From Brucella pseudogrignonensis (GTDB lineage: Bacteria; Pseudomonadota; Alphaproteobacteria; Rhizobiales; Rhizobiaceae), in the NCBI RefSeq assembly GCF_032190615.1, contig NZ_JAVLAT010000001.1:2054501-2118500 (forward strand): a stretch of 64,000 bases of DNA. The letters are read 5' to 3'. Each line of letters opens with the position of its first letter. Positions within the stretch are counted from its first letter, which is position 1. Both the position numbers and the translations under genes were made by a program. Of this stretch, positions 48,286 to 59,171 are shown piece after piece. The notes below the pieces were generated by a model. The model saw only the letters and a list, made by a program, of their open reading frames with translations. It was not told the DNA's origin and made no database searches.

Positions 48286-50598
48286 ATGGGTAAAAGTCTG
48301 ATTCCGCCGGACGACGGCGACGAACACATCGAACGGGTCGACCTTAAATCGGCCCTCGAGGAACGCTACCTCGCTTATGCGCTGTCCACGATCATGCATC
48401 GTGCGCTGCCGGATGTGCGCGACGGTTTGAAGCCGGTTCACCGCCGTATCGTTCATGCGATGCGTCTGCTGCGTCTTAATCCTGATCAGGCCTATGCAAA
48501 ATGCGCGCGTATCGTCGGCGACGTGATGGGTAAATTCCATCCGCATGGCGACGCCTCGATTTACGATGCGCTGGTGCGTCTCGCACAGGATTTTGCCGTG
48601 CGTTATCCACTCGTGGACGGGCAGGGCAACTTCGGCAATATCGACGGTGATAATGCCGCCGCAATGCGTTACACCGAAGCGCGAATGACTGAAGTGTCTA
48701 CGCTGCTGCTTGAAGGCATTACGGAAAACGCTATCGACTTTCGCCCGACTTACAATGAGGAAGACGAAGAACCCATCGTCCTTCCGGGTGCATTCCCGAA
48801 CCTGCTTGCCAATGGCTCGGCCGGTATCGCGGTCGGCATGGCCACCAATATTCCGCCGCATAACGTGGCGGAGCTTTGCTCATCCGCGCTTTATCTGATC
48901 AACCATCCCGATGCGAGTGTCGAAGAACTCATTACTTCGCCTGCGCAATGGGAAGAGCTGAAAAAGGAAGCGGAGAGCGATCCGACTGCACTTTTGAAAT
49001 GCAAGGTGCGCGGTCCTGATTTCCCGACTGGCGGTATTCTGGTCGAAGATCATGCCAATATCGTTGAAGCCTATCGCACAGGGCGCGGTTCGTTCCGCGC
49101 ACGCGCACGCTGGGAAAAGGAAGAGGGTAATCGCGGAACTTGGGTGATTGTTGTCACCGAAATTCCGTATCAGGTGCAGAAATCGCGCCTGATTGAAAAG
49201 ATCGCCGAGTTGCTTCTGGCAAAGAAGCTGCCGTTGCTTGATGATATTCGCGACGAGTCCGCTGAAGATATTCGCATCGTACTGGAACCGAAGAACCGCA
49301 CGGTCGATCCTGAACTGTTGATGGAGTCGCTGTTCAAGCTGACCGAGCTTGAAAACCGCGTTTCGCTCAACATGAACGTGCTTTCGCATGGCAAAGTGCC
49401 AAATGTTCTGTCGCTTGGCGGCGTGCTCAAGGAATGGCTGGAGCACCGCAAGGAAGTGCTGGTTCGCCGGTCTGAATATCGTCTGGCAGAGATTGATAAA
49501 CGCTTGGAAATCCTTGGCGGTTTTCTCAAAGCCTATCTCAATCTTGATGAAGTCATCCGCATCATTCGTGAAGAGGATGAGCCGAAGCAGGAGCTGATGC
49601 GGTTCTTTGATCTGACGGATAATCAGGCCGAAGCCATTCTCAACATGCGTTTACGTTCGTTGCGTAAGCTTGAAGAGTTTGAAATCCGCAAAGAATTTGA
49701 CGGCCTGACTGCCGAGAAATCTGATCTGGAAGGCTTGCTCGCTTCCGGCACGCGCCAGTGGAAGAGGATCAGCACAGAAATCAAAGCCGTCCGCGAAAAA
49801 TTTGGCCCAGCGACCAAACTAGGCAAACGTCGTAGCACTTTTGCGGAAGCACCAACCCACGATCTTGAAGAGATTCACCAAGCGATGATCGAGCGTGAGC
49901 CGGTCACGATTGTTGTGTCTGAAAAGGGCTGGTTGCGTGCGATGAAGGGCCATATGGCTGATTTCTCGACTCTGGCTTTCAAGGAAGGCGACAAGCTTAA
50001 ACTCGCTTTCCACGCTGAGACGACGGATAAAATTCTGTTCTTCACGACGGGAGGCAAATTCTTCACCATCGGCGCGAATACGCTTCCCGGCGGTCGTGGT
50101 CATGGTGAACCGATCCGTATTCTGGTCGATATGGAAAACGATCAGGATATTCTCACTGCCTTTGTTCACGATCCGCAGGCAAAGCTTCTGCTTGTGTCTC
50201 ATGAAGGCAATGGCTTCATCGTGTCTGAGAATGAAGCCGTCGCCAATACCCGCAAGGGTAAGCAGGTGATGAACGTTAAGGCACCGGACGAAGCCAAGCT
50301 TTGCCAGCGCATTTCGGGTGATCACATCGCGGTGGTCGGCGAAAACCGCAAGATGGTCGTCTTCCCGCTTGCAGAAATTCCGGAAATGACACGCGGTAAG
50401 GGCGTGCGGTTGCAGAAATATAAGGATGGCGGCATTTCCGACATTCGTACTTTTGCAATTGCTGACGGCTTGTCGTGGCAGGATTCAGCCGACCGCACGT
50501 TCAATCGCAACAAGGAAGAACTTGTTGAGTGGATTGCGTCTCGCGCCTCTGCCGGTCGCACCGTGCCAAAGGGTTTCCCACGTTCGGGAAAATTCTAA
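48286..50598 (+). CDS. parC: DNA topoisomerase IV subunit A
   Basis: Decatenase subunit that cleaves the gate DNA, 770 residues. The breakage-reunion domain holds the catalytic Tyr Y129 ([11 protein letters not shown]). The helix [14 protein letters not shown] has Ala90 at the position of E. coli Ser80 and Asp94 at that of Glu84. The C-terminal beta-pinwheel follows from about residue 500 ([21 protein letters not shown]). The ATG at 48286 is taken; a GTG at 48265 is longer. ParC and not GyrA: GyrA would be longer, with a GyrA box. Confidence 0.93.
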   Translation: MGKSLIPPDDGDEHIERVDLKSALEERYLAYALSTIMHRALPDVRDGLKPVHRRIVHAMRLLRLNPDQAYAKCARIVGDVMGKFHPHGDASIYDALVRLAQDFAVRYPLVDGQGNFGNIDGDNAAAMRYTEARMTEVSTLLLEGITENAIDFRPTYNEEDEEPIVLPGAFPNLLANGSAGIAVGMATNIPPHNVAELCSSALYLINHPDASVEELITSPAQWEELKKEAESDPTALLKCKVRGPDFPTGGILVEDHANIVEAYRTGRGSFRARARWEKEEGNRGTWVIVVTEIPYQVQKSRLIEKIAELLLAKKLPLLDDIRDESAEDIRIVLEPKNRTVDPELLMESLFKLTELENRVSLNMNVLSHGKVPNVLSLGGVLKEWLEHRKEVLVRRSEYRLAEIDKRLEILGGFLKAYLNLDEVIRIIREEDEPKQELMRFFDLTDNQAEAILNMRLRSLRKLEEFEIRKEFDGLTAEKSDLEGLLASGTRQWKRISTEIKAVREKFGPATKLGKRRSTFAEAPTHDLEEIHQAMIEREPVTIVVSEKGWLRAMKGHMADFSTLAFKEGDKLKLAFHAETTDKILFFTTGGKFFTIGANTLPGGRGHGEPIRILVDMENDQDILTAFVHDPQAKLLLVSHEGNGFIVSENEAVANTRKGKQVMNVKAPDEAKLCQRISGDHIAVVGENRKMVVFPLAEIPEMTRGKGVRLQKYKDGGISDIRTFAIADGLSWQDSADRTFNRNKEELVEWIASRASAGRTVPKGFPRSGKF

Positions 50599-50600
50599 AA

Positions 50601-50630
50601 CAAAGGCGGCTTTGATGCCGCCTTTTTGTT
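50601..50630. terminator. Bidirectional terminator between parC and bpt
   Basis: AAAGGCGGC and GCCGCCTTT pair around TTTGAT, followed by TTGTTA. It lies between two convergent stops. Confidence 0.88.
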
Positions 50631-51378
50631 ATCCCTCAAATTTCTGCCAGCCACGTGGACCGAGATGTTCTTGTGGCTTGAAGCGGGTTTTATATTGCAT
50701 CTTGCGCGACCCCTCGACCCAATAGCCCAGATAGACATGTGGCAAGCCAGCCGCACGTGCGCGCTGGATATGGTCGAGGATCATGTAAGTTCCAATGGAC
50801 CGCTCATGCATATGCGGTGAGAAGAAGGAATAGACCATCGACAGACCGTCAGCCATCACGTCGGTAAGGGCTACCGCAATCAGTTCGCCGTCACCCTTGG
50901 CGCTGATGAAACTATCGGGCCCACGTCGGCGATATTCGATAATCTGCGTGTTGACATGGGTGTCTTCGACCATCATCGCATAATCGAGCACTGTCATATC
51001 GGACATGCCGCCCGAATGATGCCGTGCATCCAGATAATCGCGAAACAGCGCATATTGTTCGGTGCTTGGTTGTGCCTTGTGCGGACGACCAATCAGATCG
51101 CGATTGCGATGCCACACCCGGCGCATGCTCTTGTTCATCTCGAACTCATCGGTCAGGATTCGCACCGAAACACAAGCGCGGCACATTTCGCATGCGGGTC
51201 TATAGGCAATATTCTGAGAACGACGAAAACCACCCTGGGTCAGCAGATCATTGATCTCGCTGGCCTTGTCTCCAACGAGGTGCGTAAAAACCTTACGTTC
51301 CATTTGCCCGTCAAGGTAAGGGCAAGGCGATGGAGCCGTTAGGAAAAACTGCGGAGACTGTTGCGGTTGATGGGTCAT
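50629..51378 (-). CDS. bpt: Aspartate/glutamate leucyltransferase
   Basis: Bacterial N-end rule enzyme that adds Leu to proteins with N-terminal Asp or Glu and so marks them for ClpS/ClpAP. 249 residues. The N-terminal [16 protein letters not shown] contains the three clustered Cys of the ATE family. Also present are [17 protein letters not shown], the C-terminal [21 protein letters not shown] and the closing LGPRGW. The downstream terminator is shared with parC. Confidence 0.94.
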   Translation of the reverse strand: MTHQPQQSPQFFLTAPSPCPYLDGQMERKVFTHLVGDKASEINDLLTQGGFRRSQNIAYRPACEMCRACVSVRILTDEFEMNKSMRRVWHRNRDLIGRPHKAQPSTEQYALFRDYLDARHHSGGMSDMTVLDYAMMVEDTHVNTQIIEYRRRGPDSFISAKGDGELIAVALTDVMADGLSMVYSFFSPHMHERSIGTYMILDHIQRARAAGLPHVYLGYWVEGSRKMQYKTRFKPQEHLGPRGWQKFEG

Positions 51379-51440
51379 TCAATATCCACGAAACGGCAAT
51401 ACCGAACCATCTCTTTGAGATTTTTTATCTGCATGTCTTA

Positions 51441-51540
51441 GTTCCCAAATCGGTTTCTACTTTTTGGGAAACATGTTCTAAAGATTGAGCCGGCTGCACA
51501 AAACGTCAATAGACATTTTGTGCAGCCGGCCCTGAATTTT
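51441..51540 (+). other. Paired inverted repeats, possible plus-strand small RNA
   Basis: The stretch contains GTTCCCAAA/TTTGGGAAAC and then the perfect 15-base repeat GCCGGCTGCACAAAA (51489-51503) and TTTTGTGCAGCCGGC (51516-51530), followed by CCTGAATTTTTTTG. The T run favours plus-strand transcription, yet both flanking genes are on the minus strand. It may be an RNA terminator or an unannotated small RNA. Confidence 0.35.
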
Positions 51541-51552
51541 TTTGATGCTTGA

Positions 51553-52023
51553 TTATCGATCCGAACGGATGACGGCAGTTCCGAGCAAAAGGTCATGCAC
51601 GGCACGCTTGCGGTCGATGACCAACGTTGCAAGCAAGATCAGCGGTGTCAGTACCACATTGAGGCCCCAGAACAGAACTGTGTGAACCACAGCCAGCATC
51701 GGGTCGACGGTGCCACCTTCAAGACGAACGATTTTGATGTTCATCATCTGCATGCCTTTGGTGGCCTGCTGCGGTCCGCCCAGCGTACGCGAAACGTAGA
51801 GTAGTGCGACGACGGGAAACATGATCGCATAAAGCGCCCAGCCAAGCGACAGTGTGATAATGCCAAGAATAAAAATTACAATGGCAGCCGGAATGCACAA
51901 TAGAAACACGATGAGATAGTCGATGAGGAACGCCATGATACGACGCGTGCGCACGCCTTCAAAAAATGCGCGGCTTTCGTAACCCGGCCCCATAACTTCG
52001 CCGTGTAGAATATGATCGGACAT
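51553..52023 (-). CDS. RDD family membrane protein
   Basis: A 156-residue inner-membrane protein with three to four hydrophobic segments. The RDD-type marker is in RTRRIMAFLIDYLIVFLLC (Arg then Asp in the first helix), with KGMQMMNIKIVRLEG and the C-terminal DRKRAVHDLLLGT. The function of RDD proteins is mostly unknown; some act in Na+ or Li+ transport. Co-directional with bpt. Confidence 0.88.
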   Translation of the reverse strand: MSDHILHGEVMGPGYESRAFFEGVRTRRIMAFLIDYLIVFLLCIPAAIVIFILGIITLSLGWALYAIMFPVVALLYVSRTLGGPQQATKGMQMMNIKIVRLEGGTVDPMLAVVHTVLFWGLNVVLTPLILLATLVIDRKRAVHDLLLGTAVIRSDR

Positions 52024-52149
52024 TGTCCCTTCCAGTCGTTAATACGAAAAGCGTTCCGGAAATAAACCGTCCGCTGCTCCGCACGTTGCAGAGCAGCTAT
52101 CAAGATGGTGTATTAAAGAAACGATTTCAAGGAAAGAACAGACCCAAGC

Positions 52150-53226
<1,077 letters not shown>

Positions 53227-53363
53227 CTACCGGTTCGGAAGCTTAGTGTGTGTTGCAGACGGTTTATCATGGGAAAAGTGGCTAAACCAAGCACAATAGG
53301 CTGTGCAGGATTGACGCGGGGCTTCTCAGTTTCTACCCATTTCATATAACGGGAGAAAGCGAC

Positions 53364-54413
53364 ATGCAGATTGACTTCGGTGGCGGCAGCGAAATCAGCT
53401 TTGAGCGTAAGGGTAAGGCTGGCCTTGTCAGGCTTACACGCACATCTGCGCTCAACGCTCTTACCCATAAAATGATTCTTGCGCTCGACCGTGCTTTACA
53501 AGCATGGGAATCCGACAACGATGTCGCTGTCGTTATTGTCGAAGGTGAAGGCCGTGCGTTTTGTGCGGGTGGCGATGTTGTGGCCGCTTATAAGGCTGGC
53601 CAGGAAGGAACGCCTGCATTTGATTTCTTCCGTGATGAATATTGTCTCAATGCGCGCATCGGACGGTTCCCGAAACCATATGTTTCCTTGTTGAACGGCA
53701 TAGTCATGGGCGGCGGCGCAGGTATCTCCATTCATGGGTCGCACCGGATCGTCACGGAAAATACGCTGTTTGCCATGCCAGAAACAGGCATTGGCTTTTT
53801 CCCCGATGTGGGCGGCAGCGCGTTCCTGCCGCATCTGCATGATAATTTCGGCTATTATCTCGCACTTACTGGTAATCGGATTCGCTGGGGTGATTGCCTG
53901 CAAAGCGGTATTGCTACTCATGCTGTAGCAGCCAGCGATCTGGATGATCTACGTGACGATCTGATTGCAAAGGCCGATATTGATGCGGCTCTGGCACGTG
54001 CACAATATCCTGATTTCGAAACCTCTCCCGAGGCCCGGAATGTGATTGCGGAGAGTTTTGGACATGCAACGCTTGCCGAATGTTTCGAAGCGCTGGAAAA
54101 GGCAGCTTCAAATGGCAGCAAGCCAGCAACGGATATTTTGACTGTTCTTGCTACGCGGTCGCCAACCAGTGTAGCGGTAACATTCCGTCAGATAGCTGAT
54201 GGTCGTGCGCTTGATCTCGATGATTGTATGCGCATGGAATATCGCATTGCGTCACGCATGTTGGCGGGGCACGATTTTTATGAAGGCGTTCGGGCAGTTC
54301 TGATCGATAAGGACGGGGCGCCGGTCTGGCAGCCTGCGTCGATTGATGAAGTGAAGCCGGAAACGGTCAACGCGTATTTTGCCAATCTTGGCGAGAGGGA
54401 ACTGAGCTTTTGA
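53364..54413 (+). CDS. Enoyl-CoA hydratase family, 3-hydroxyisobutyryl-CoA hydrolase-like
   Basis: A crotonase-fold protein of 349 residues. The oxyanion segments GRAFCAGGDVVAAYK and VMGGGAGISIHGSHRI are intact, as are the acidic residues in MPETGIGFFPDVGGS. The length and the C-terminal extension (SPTSVAVTFRQIADGRALDL, MEYRIASRML) fit HIBCH of valine breakdown better than a hydratase. A good RBS (GGGAGAAAG) precedes the ATG. It overlaps the next gene by one base (TGATG). Confidence 0.88.
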   Translation: MQIDFGGGSEISFERKGKAGLVRLTRTSALNALTHKMILALDRALQAWESDNDVAVVIVEGEGRAFCAGGDVVAAYKAGQEGTPAFDFFRDEYCLNARIGRFPKPYVSLLNGIVMGGGAGISIHGSHRIVTENTLFAMPETGIGFFPDVGGSAFLPHLHDNFGYYLALTGNRIRWGDCLQSGIATHAVAASDLDDLRDDLIAKADIDAALARAQYPDFETSPEARNVIAESFGHATLAECFEALEKAASNGSKPATDILTVLATRSPTSVAVTFRQIADGRALDLDDCMRMEYRIASRMLAGHDFYEGVRAVLIDKDGAPVWQPASIDEVKPETVNAYFANLGERELSF

Positions 54414-54847
54414 TGCGTCAGGATGAGTTGCAACAGCATATCCAGCCCAGTGGAACCGAGTGGTCTTTCGTATGGTTTATGCGTTTGATCGCTTTGGCTG
54501 TTCTGGCAAGCGGTGTTTATTACTGGATTAAGCTGATTGGGGTGCAACCGGGCTTGTTGTGGCGCTTTGATTTGATGCCGTGGCAGTGGCAAACGGCCTG
54601 TGTCGCGCTGGCACTCTTAATGCCCGTTGCCGCGACCGGCCTGTGGATGCGTGCACCATGGGGACCGGTTTTATGGGTTGTGGCAGCGATTGGCGAAATA
54701 GCGATTTATTCCGTCTTCGCTCGGCACTTCGAATATCGACCACTGATTGTCGCTTTTAATGCGACATGCATCCTCATTTATGTGGTCTTCCGCATCATGC
54801 TGTTTCTGGAAAAGCGACGGCTGTCACGCGTCGGTCTTGCCGTCTGA
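54413..54847 (+). CDS. Small four-helix membrane protein (DUF6163-like)
   Basis: A 144-residue inner-membrane protein with four predicted segments: SFVWFMRLIALAVLASGVYY, ACVALALLMPVAATGLWM, VLWVVAAIGEIAIYSVFA and IVAFNATCILIYVVFRIML. It ends in a basic tail KRRLSRVG. I recall this type of protein as DUF6163, with no known function. The ATG overlaps the previous stop by one base, so it is co-translated with the HIBCH-like gene. Confidence 0.75.
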   Translation: MRQDELQQHIQPSGTEWSFVWFMRLIALAVLASGVYYWIKLIGVQPGLLWRFDLMPWQWQTACVALALLMPVAATGLWMRAPWGPVLWVVAAIGEIAIYSVFARHFEYRPLIVAFNATCILIYVVFRIMLFLEKRRLSRVGLAV

Positions 54848-55036
54848 ATTGATGTGCTGGTAACAAAACATTAAGCCTGAAATTGCATTTCGATTGGTAA
54901 GCTACTGTTAAGGCTGACTTTTAAGTCCAATTTTATGCATCTCGTCTAAATTCCTATCCAGACACGGTGAAAACACCGGCTGAACAGGAAAGAGAGTAAC
55001 CTCACGTAAGGTTGCTCCGACAGAGAGGCAAAAGAC

Positions 55037-55552
55037 ATGATCAATGCACAGCACAGAATGGATGCATCTGCTCCGCTTTTGAATCCCGAAGCAGCGCTCC
55101 GCACCCTTTATCTTGAAGCACTACAGCTCGTTGAGCGCCTGCATCGCCGTCTGCTCGACGTCATCAAGGATGAGTTCGACCGCGCTGGTCGCAGCGACAT
55201 TAACGCGACGCAAGCGTTGCTTCTGTTTAATATTGGTAATTCTGAGCTAACCGCAGGTGAGTTACGTTCGCGGGGCTACTATCTTGGCTCAAACGTTTCT
55301 TACAATCTGAAAAAGCTCGTTGATATGGGCTTTATCAACCATGAACGTTCAAGCACAGATCGTCGTTCGGTGCGTGTCAGCTTGAGCGACAAAGGCAACG
55401 AGATTGCGGATCAGGTACAGTCTCTTTACCAGCGTCATATTGCTTCTATTGAGCAAGTTGGCGGTATTCAGGTGGAAGAGTTTACAGCAATGAACCGGTC
55501 GTTGCAGCGTCTTGATCGCTTCTGGAATGATAGCATAGCGTATCGACTGTAG
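55037..55552 (+). CDS. ldtR: MarR-type regulator LdtR
   Basis: A 171-residue winged-helix regulator. The wHTH lies at about 55-120 with NATQALLLFNIGNSELTAGEL, then SNVSYNLKKLVDMGFINHERSSTDRRSV and the wing. Its N- and C-terminal helices form the MarR dimer interface. In Sinorhizobium and Liberibacter, LdtR activates the L,D-transpeptidase gene ldtP and affects osmotic tolerance. The ldtP homologue is just downstream here, on the same strand with its own gap of about 210 bases. Confidence 0.88.
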   Translation: MINAQHRMDASAPLLNPEAALRTLYLEALQLVERLHRRLLDVIKDEFDRAGRSDINATQALLLFNIGNSELTAGELRSRGYYLGSNVSYNLKKLVDMGFINHERSSTDRRSVRVSLSDKGNEIADQVQSLYQRHIASIEQVGGIQVEEFTAMNRSLQRLDRFWNDSIAYRL

Positions 55553-55764
55553 TATTTTGTTGCAGAACGGTCACAATTGCGCCGGTTAATACGTTAAACT
55601 TTATGATTGTGAGCTATTTAAGCAGTCGCTGCCTTGAATTCTTGGCGGCGCGACATGAATAAGCCATAAAAACCGACTTATCGGGTTTAATACAGTGCAT
55701 AATCGTGAGCATTTCTGAGTGCTTTGCATTCCGACGCAACGGGTTAGCCTTTGGGACCAAAACA

Positions 55765-57072
55765 ATGACCAAAACCGACAAGAATATGCTGGCTATGAAT
55801 GTGGGCCGTCGCAGCTTTTTGCGTGGTGCTGCAACTGCTGGTTTGGCCGCTGCCGCATCTGCAATTGCTCCTGCGGCATTTGCTCAGCAGCAACAGGCTT
55901 TGAATGATATTCTTTCGGCTCCGCGCCGCGGCAACTGGGATGACCAGTTTGATGCGCGTGCAACAGGTGGCCAGAAGGTTGCAACCAATCAGCCGGTTAT
56001 CAGCCAGCAGACGGTTGGCAATCTTCAGTCGGCAATTGCCCAATATGGCGATATTGCCGCTCGTGGTGGCTGGCCGCAGGTTCCGGGCAGTGCCAAGTTG
56101 CAGCTTGGCGTCAATGATCCCTCGGTTCATGCTCTGCGTCAGCGTTTGATAGTCTCTGGCGATCTGCCGCGCGAAGCTGGTGTTTCGAGCGCATACGATA
56201 CTTATGTCGATGCAGCTGTTAAGCGTTTCCAGTCGCGTCACGGCTTGCCTGCCGACGGTGTTATGGGCCAGTTCACTTATGCTGCAATGAATGTTGATGC
56301 GAATACGCGTCTTGGCCAGTTGCAGACAAATCTTCAGCGCCTTTCCAGCATGACACCAGCAAGCCAGACAGAGCAGCGCTTTGTTATGGTCAATATTCCG
56401 GCTGCTCGCATTGAGGCTGTTGAAAATGGCAGCGTTTCACAGCGCCATACAGCGGTTGTTGGCAAGATTGATCGTCAGACGCCAATTCTTGATTCCAAGA
56501 TTCACGAAGTTATTCTCAATCCTTACTGGACGGCTCCAAAGTCGATCATCCAGAAGGATATTATTCCGCTGATGCGGAAAAACCCGCAATATCTGGCAAA
56601 CAACAAGATCCGCCTTTACAATGCGCAGGGTCAGGAAGTTCCGCCGGAAAGCGTTGACTGGAACACGGATGATGCGGTGAAGCTGATGTTCCGTCAGGAC
56701 CCGGGTAAGATCAATGCTATGTCCTCTACGAAGATCAACTTCCACAACACGCATGCCGTTTACATGCATGACACACCCCAGAAGAGCTATTTCAACAAGT
56801 TGATGCGCTTTGATTCGTCCGGCTGTGTTCGCGTGCAGAACGTTCGCGATCTGGATGTATGGCTGTTGAAGAACACGGCTGGCTGGGACCGTCAGAATAT
56901 TGAAGGTACGATTGCTTCGGGCGTGAATACGCCAATTCAGGTTGCCGATCCTGTGCCGCTGCACTTCGTTTATATCACTGCGTGGTCAACTGGTGACGGT
57001 GTGGTGCAGTTCCGCGACGATATTTACAAGATGGACGGTGCGACGGCACTGGCGCTTGGCACTGACATCTGA
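55765..57072 (+). CDS. ldtP: L,D-transpeptidase (YkuD) with Tat signal
   Basis: A 435-residue periplasmic enzyme that forms 3-3 cross-links or attaches proteins to peptidoglycan. The start at 55765 gives a twin-arginine leader (GRRSFLRGAATAGLAA, R15-R16) ending near FAQ. A peptidoglycan-binding domain (about 115-175, SVHALRQRLIVSGDLPREAG, KRFQSRHGLPADG) precedes the YkuD domain, which has the motif H...SSGCVRVQN (MHDTP, then DSSGCVRV) with catalytic Cys. The Tat leader on an Ldt is unusual outside this clade. It is likely regulated by ldtR. Confidence 0.93.
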   Translation: MTKTDKNMLAMNVGRRSFLRGAATAGLAAAASAIAPAAFAQQQQALNDILSAPRRGNWDDQFDARATGGQKVATNQPVISQQTVGNLQSAIAQYGDIAARGGWPQVPGSAKLQLGVNDPSVHALRQRLIVSGDLPREAGVSSAYDTYVDAAVKRFQSRHGLPADGVMGQFTYAAMNVDANTRLGQLQTNLQRLSSMTPASQTEQRFVMVNIPAARIEAVENGSVSQRHTAVVGKIDRQTPILDSKIHEVILNPYWTAPKSIIQKDIIPLMRKNPQYLANNKIRLYNAQGQEVPPESVDWNTDDAVKLMFRQDPGKINAMSSTKINFHNTHAVYMHDTPQKSYFNKLMRFDSSGCVRVQNVRDLDVWLLKNTAGWDRQNIEGTIASGVNTPIQVADPVPLHFVYITAWSTGDGVVQFRDDIYKMDGATALALGTDI

Positions 57073-57088
57073 TCTGAAATTATCTACG

Positions 57089-57126
57089 AAAAAGCCGCCC
57101 CAAAGCGTTTCGGGCGGCTTTTTTGT
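57089..57126 (+). terminator. Terminator of ldtP
   Basis: AAAAAGCCGCCC and GGGCGGCTTTTTTG pair around CAAAGCGTTTC, followed by a T run. It lies 16 bases after the ldtP stop. Confidence 0.94.
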
Positions 57127-57266
57127 TTCTCTTTATGGCTTTGGCATCATCATGCCGCATTTTGGAACATGCTTTTCGCTTTGCGGCCATTGGCCTTGCC
57201 ATTCGAAGTGTGATACTGCGCCTCATCTCTTAGTGCTACGGCCGGCTAACCCGGAGGGTGTGAAAC

Positions 57267-58562
57267 ATGACACAAGCCAATACCGCTTTTTTCAACGCAA
57301 CTCTTGAAGAGATTGATGCCGATATTTTCGGTGCGATCCGCAACGAACTTGGTCGTCAGCGCCATGAAATTGAGCTGATCGCCTCAGAAAACATTGTTTC
57401 GCGTGCGGTGCTTGAAGCACAGGGTTCGATCCTCACCAACAAATACGCTGAAGGTTATCCGGGCAAGCGCTATTATGGCGGCTGCCAGTATGTTGACGTT
57501 GTAGAAGAGCTGGCAATCGAACGCGCCAAGAAGCTGTTCGGTGCAGAATTTGCAAACGTGCAGCCAAACTCCGGAAGCCAGATGAATCAGGCTGTGTTCC
57601 TTGCGCTTTTACAGCCGGGCGACACTTTCATGGGTCTTGACCTCAATTCCGGTGGTCACTTGACGCACGGTTCGCCTGTGAACATGTCGGGCAAGTGGTT
57701 CAACGTTGTTTCCTATGGCGTCCGTGAAGACGATCATCTTCTCGATATGGAAGAAATCGCGCGCCTTGCACGCGAACATAAGCCAAAGCTCATTCTCGCT
57801 GGTGGTACCGCTTATTCGCGTATCTGGGACTGGAAGCGTTTCCGTGAAATTGCTGACGAAGTTGGCGCATATCTGATGGTTGATATGGCTCACATCGCTG
57901 GTCTGGTTGCCGGTGGTGTACACCCATCGCCAGTTCCACATGCGCATGTTTGCACCACGACGACTCACAAGTCGCTGCGTGGTCCACGCGGCGGTATGAT
58001 CCTCACCAACGATCCTGATCTGGCGAAGAAGTTCAATTCGGCTGTCTTCCCGGGCTTGCAGGGCGGCCCACTGATGCACGTGATTGCTGGTAAGGCTGTT
58101 GCTTTCGCAGAAGCTCTGAAGCCAGAATTCAAGATTTATGCTCAGAACGTTGTTGATAATGCGCGTGCGCTTTCGGACGAACTGAAGTCGCAGGGCTTGG
58201 ATATTGTTTCGGGCGGTACTGACAACCACCTGATGCTGGTTGATCTGCGTCCGAAGAATGCGACTGGTAAGCGGGCTGAAGCAGCCCTTGGCCGTGCGAA
58301 CGTCACCTGTAACAAGAACGGCATTCCATTCGATCCAGAAAAGCCATTCGTAACCTCCGGTGTTCGTCTCGGCACACCTGCTGGCACAACACGCGGTTTC
58401 GGCAAGGCTGAATTTAAGGAAATCGGCTCACTGATCGCAGAAGTGCTCGATGGTTTGAAAGTTGCCAACTCCGATGAAGGCAATGCATCCGTTGAAGCAG
58501 CGGTTAAGGCCAAGGTCATTGCACTGACCGATCGCTTCCCAATGTATGGATATCAGGGCTAA
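57267..58562 (+). CDS. glyA: Serine hydroxymethyltransferase
   Basis: PLP enzyme that interconverts serine and glycine and loads one-carbon units on THF. 431 residues. The PLP Lys is in [47 protein letters not shown] and [12 protein letters not shown] are conserved. The RBS GGAGGGTG precedes the ATG. Codon use is biased towards high expression. A terminator follows, so it is transcribed apart from nrdR. Confidence 0.97.
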   Translation: MTQANTAFFNATLEEIDADIFGAIRNELGRQRHEIELIASENIVSRAVLEAQGSILTNKYAEGYPGKRYYGGCQYVDVVEELAIERAKKLFGAEFANVQPNSGSQMNQAVFLALLQPGDTFMGLDLNSGGHLTHGSPVNMSGKWFNVVSYGVREDDHLLDMEEIARLAREHKPKLILAGGTAYSRIWDWKRFREIADEVGAYLMVDMAHIAGLVAGGVHPSPVPHAHVCTTTTHKSLRGPRGGMILTNDPDLAKKFNSAVFPGLQGGPLMHVIAGKAVAFAEALKPEFKIYAQNVVDNARALSDELKSQGLDIVSGGTDNHLMLVDLRPKNATGKRAEAALGRANVTCNKNGIPFDPEKPFVTSGVRLGTPAGTTRGFGKAEFKEIGSLIAEVLDGLKVANSDEGNASVEAAVKAKVIALTDRFPMYGYQG

Positions 58563-58579
58563 AACCCTTCAAATTTTGA

Positions 58580-58617
58580 TGAAGCCCCGCTCAACCTTGT
58601 TGAGCGGGGCTTTTTCA
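58580..58617 (+). terminator. Terminator of glyA
   Basis: GAAGCCCCGCTCAA and TTGAGCGGGGCTTTTTC form a long stem around CCTTG, with a T run. Confidence 0.94.
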
Positions 58618-58693
58618 TATCTGTCTCAATTAGGCAGCATTCGCCTGATGGGGTATCATTCGATGGAATCATCTATCCAGTTGAAAGTGTGTC

Positions 58694-59170
58694 ATGCGTT
58701 GTCCCTATTGCCAGTCTGAAGATACGCAGGTGAAGGATTCCCGTCCGGCGGAAGACGGAGCGGTTATTCGCAGACGTCGTGTCTGTTCGGTTTGTGGCGG
58801 ACGCTTCACAACTTTTGAGCGCGTGCAATTGCGCGATCTTATGGTCGTGAAGAAGAGCGGTCGTCGCGTGCCTTTTGATCGCGAAAAGCTATCGCGTTCC
58901 ATCGATGTGGCTTTGCGCAAGCGTGATATTGATGAAGAGCGCATCGAACGAGCAATTTCCGGCATTGTACGCCAGCTTGAAAGCTCCGGCGAAGCGGAGG
59001 TTACCTCAGACGAAATTGGTCGTTTGGCGATGGATGCGCTCAAGGGCGTCGATGACATTGCCTATATTCGCTTTGCTTCTGTTTATCGCAATTTCAGTAA
59101 AGCCGTCGATTTCCATAACGTCATTGATGAGTTGACGACGACCGAAACTGAACGCGATCCGGACGCATAA
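58694..59170 (+). CDS. nrdR: Transcriptional repressor NrdR
   Basis: Repressor of ribonucleotide reductase genes that senses ATP and dATP. 158 residues. The N-terminal zinc ribbon has C3-x2-C6 and C31-x2-C34 ([10 protein letters not shown], then [17 protein letters not shown]). The ATP cone follows ([15 protein letters not shown]). It lies one base before ribD, the normal start of the nrdR-ribDEH-nusB cluster. Confidence 0.96.
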   Translation: MRCPYCQSEDTQVKDSRPAEDGAVIRRRRVCSVCGGRFTTFERVQLRDLMVVKKSGRRVPFDREKLSRSIDVALRKRDIDEERIERAISGIVRQLESSGEAEVTSDEIGRLAMDALKGVDDIAYIRFASVYRNFSKAVDFHNVIDELTTTETERDPDA

Positions 59171-59171
59171 A

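Noticed and set aside
54860..54874. CtrA-like TTAA-N7-TTAC (minus strand) upstream of ldtR
   Set aside because: One core base differs and the distance to the gene is about 160 bases, so it is too weak to list as a site.
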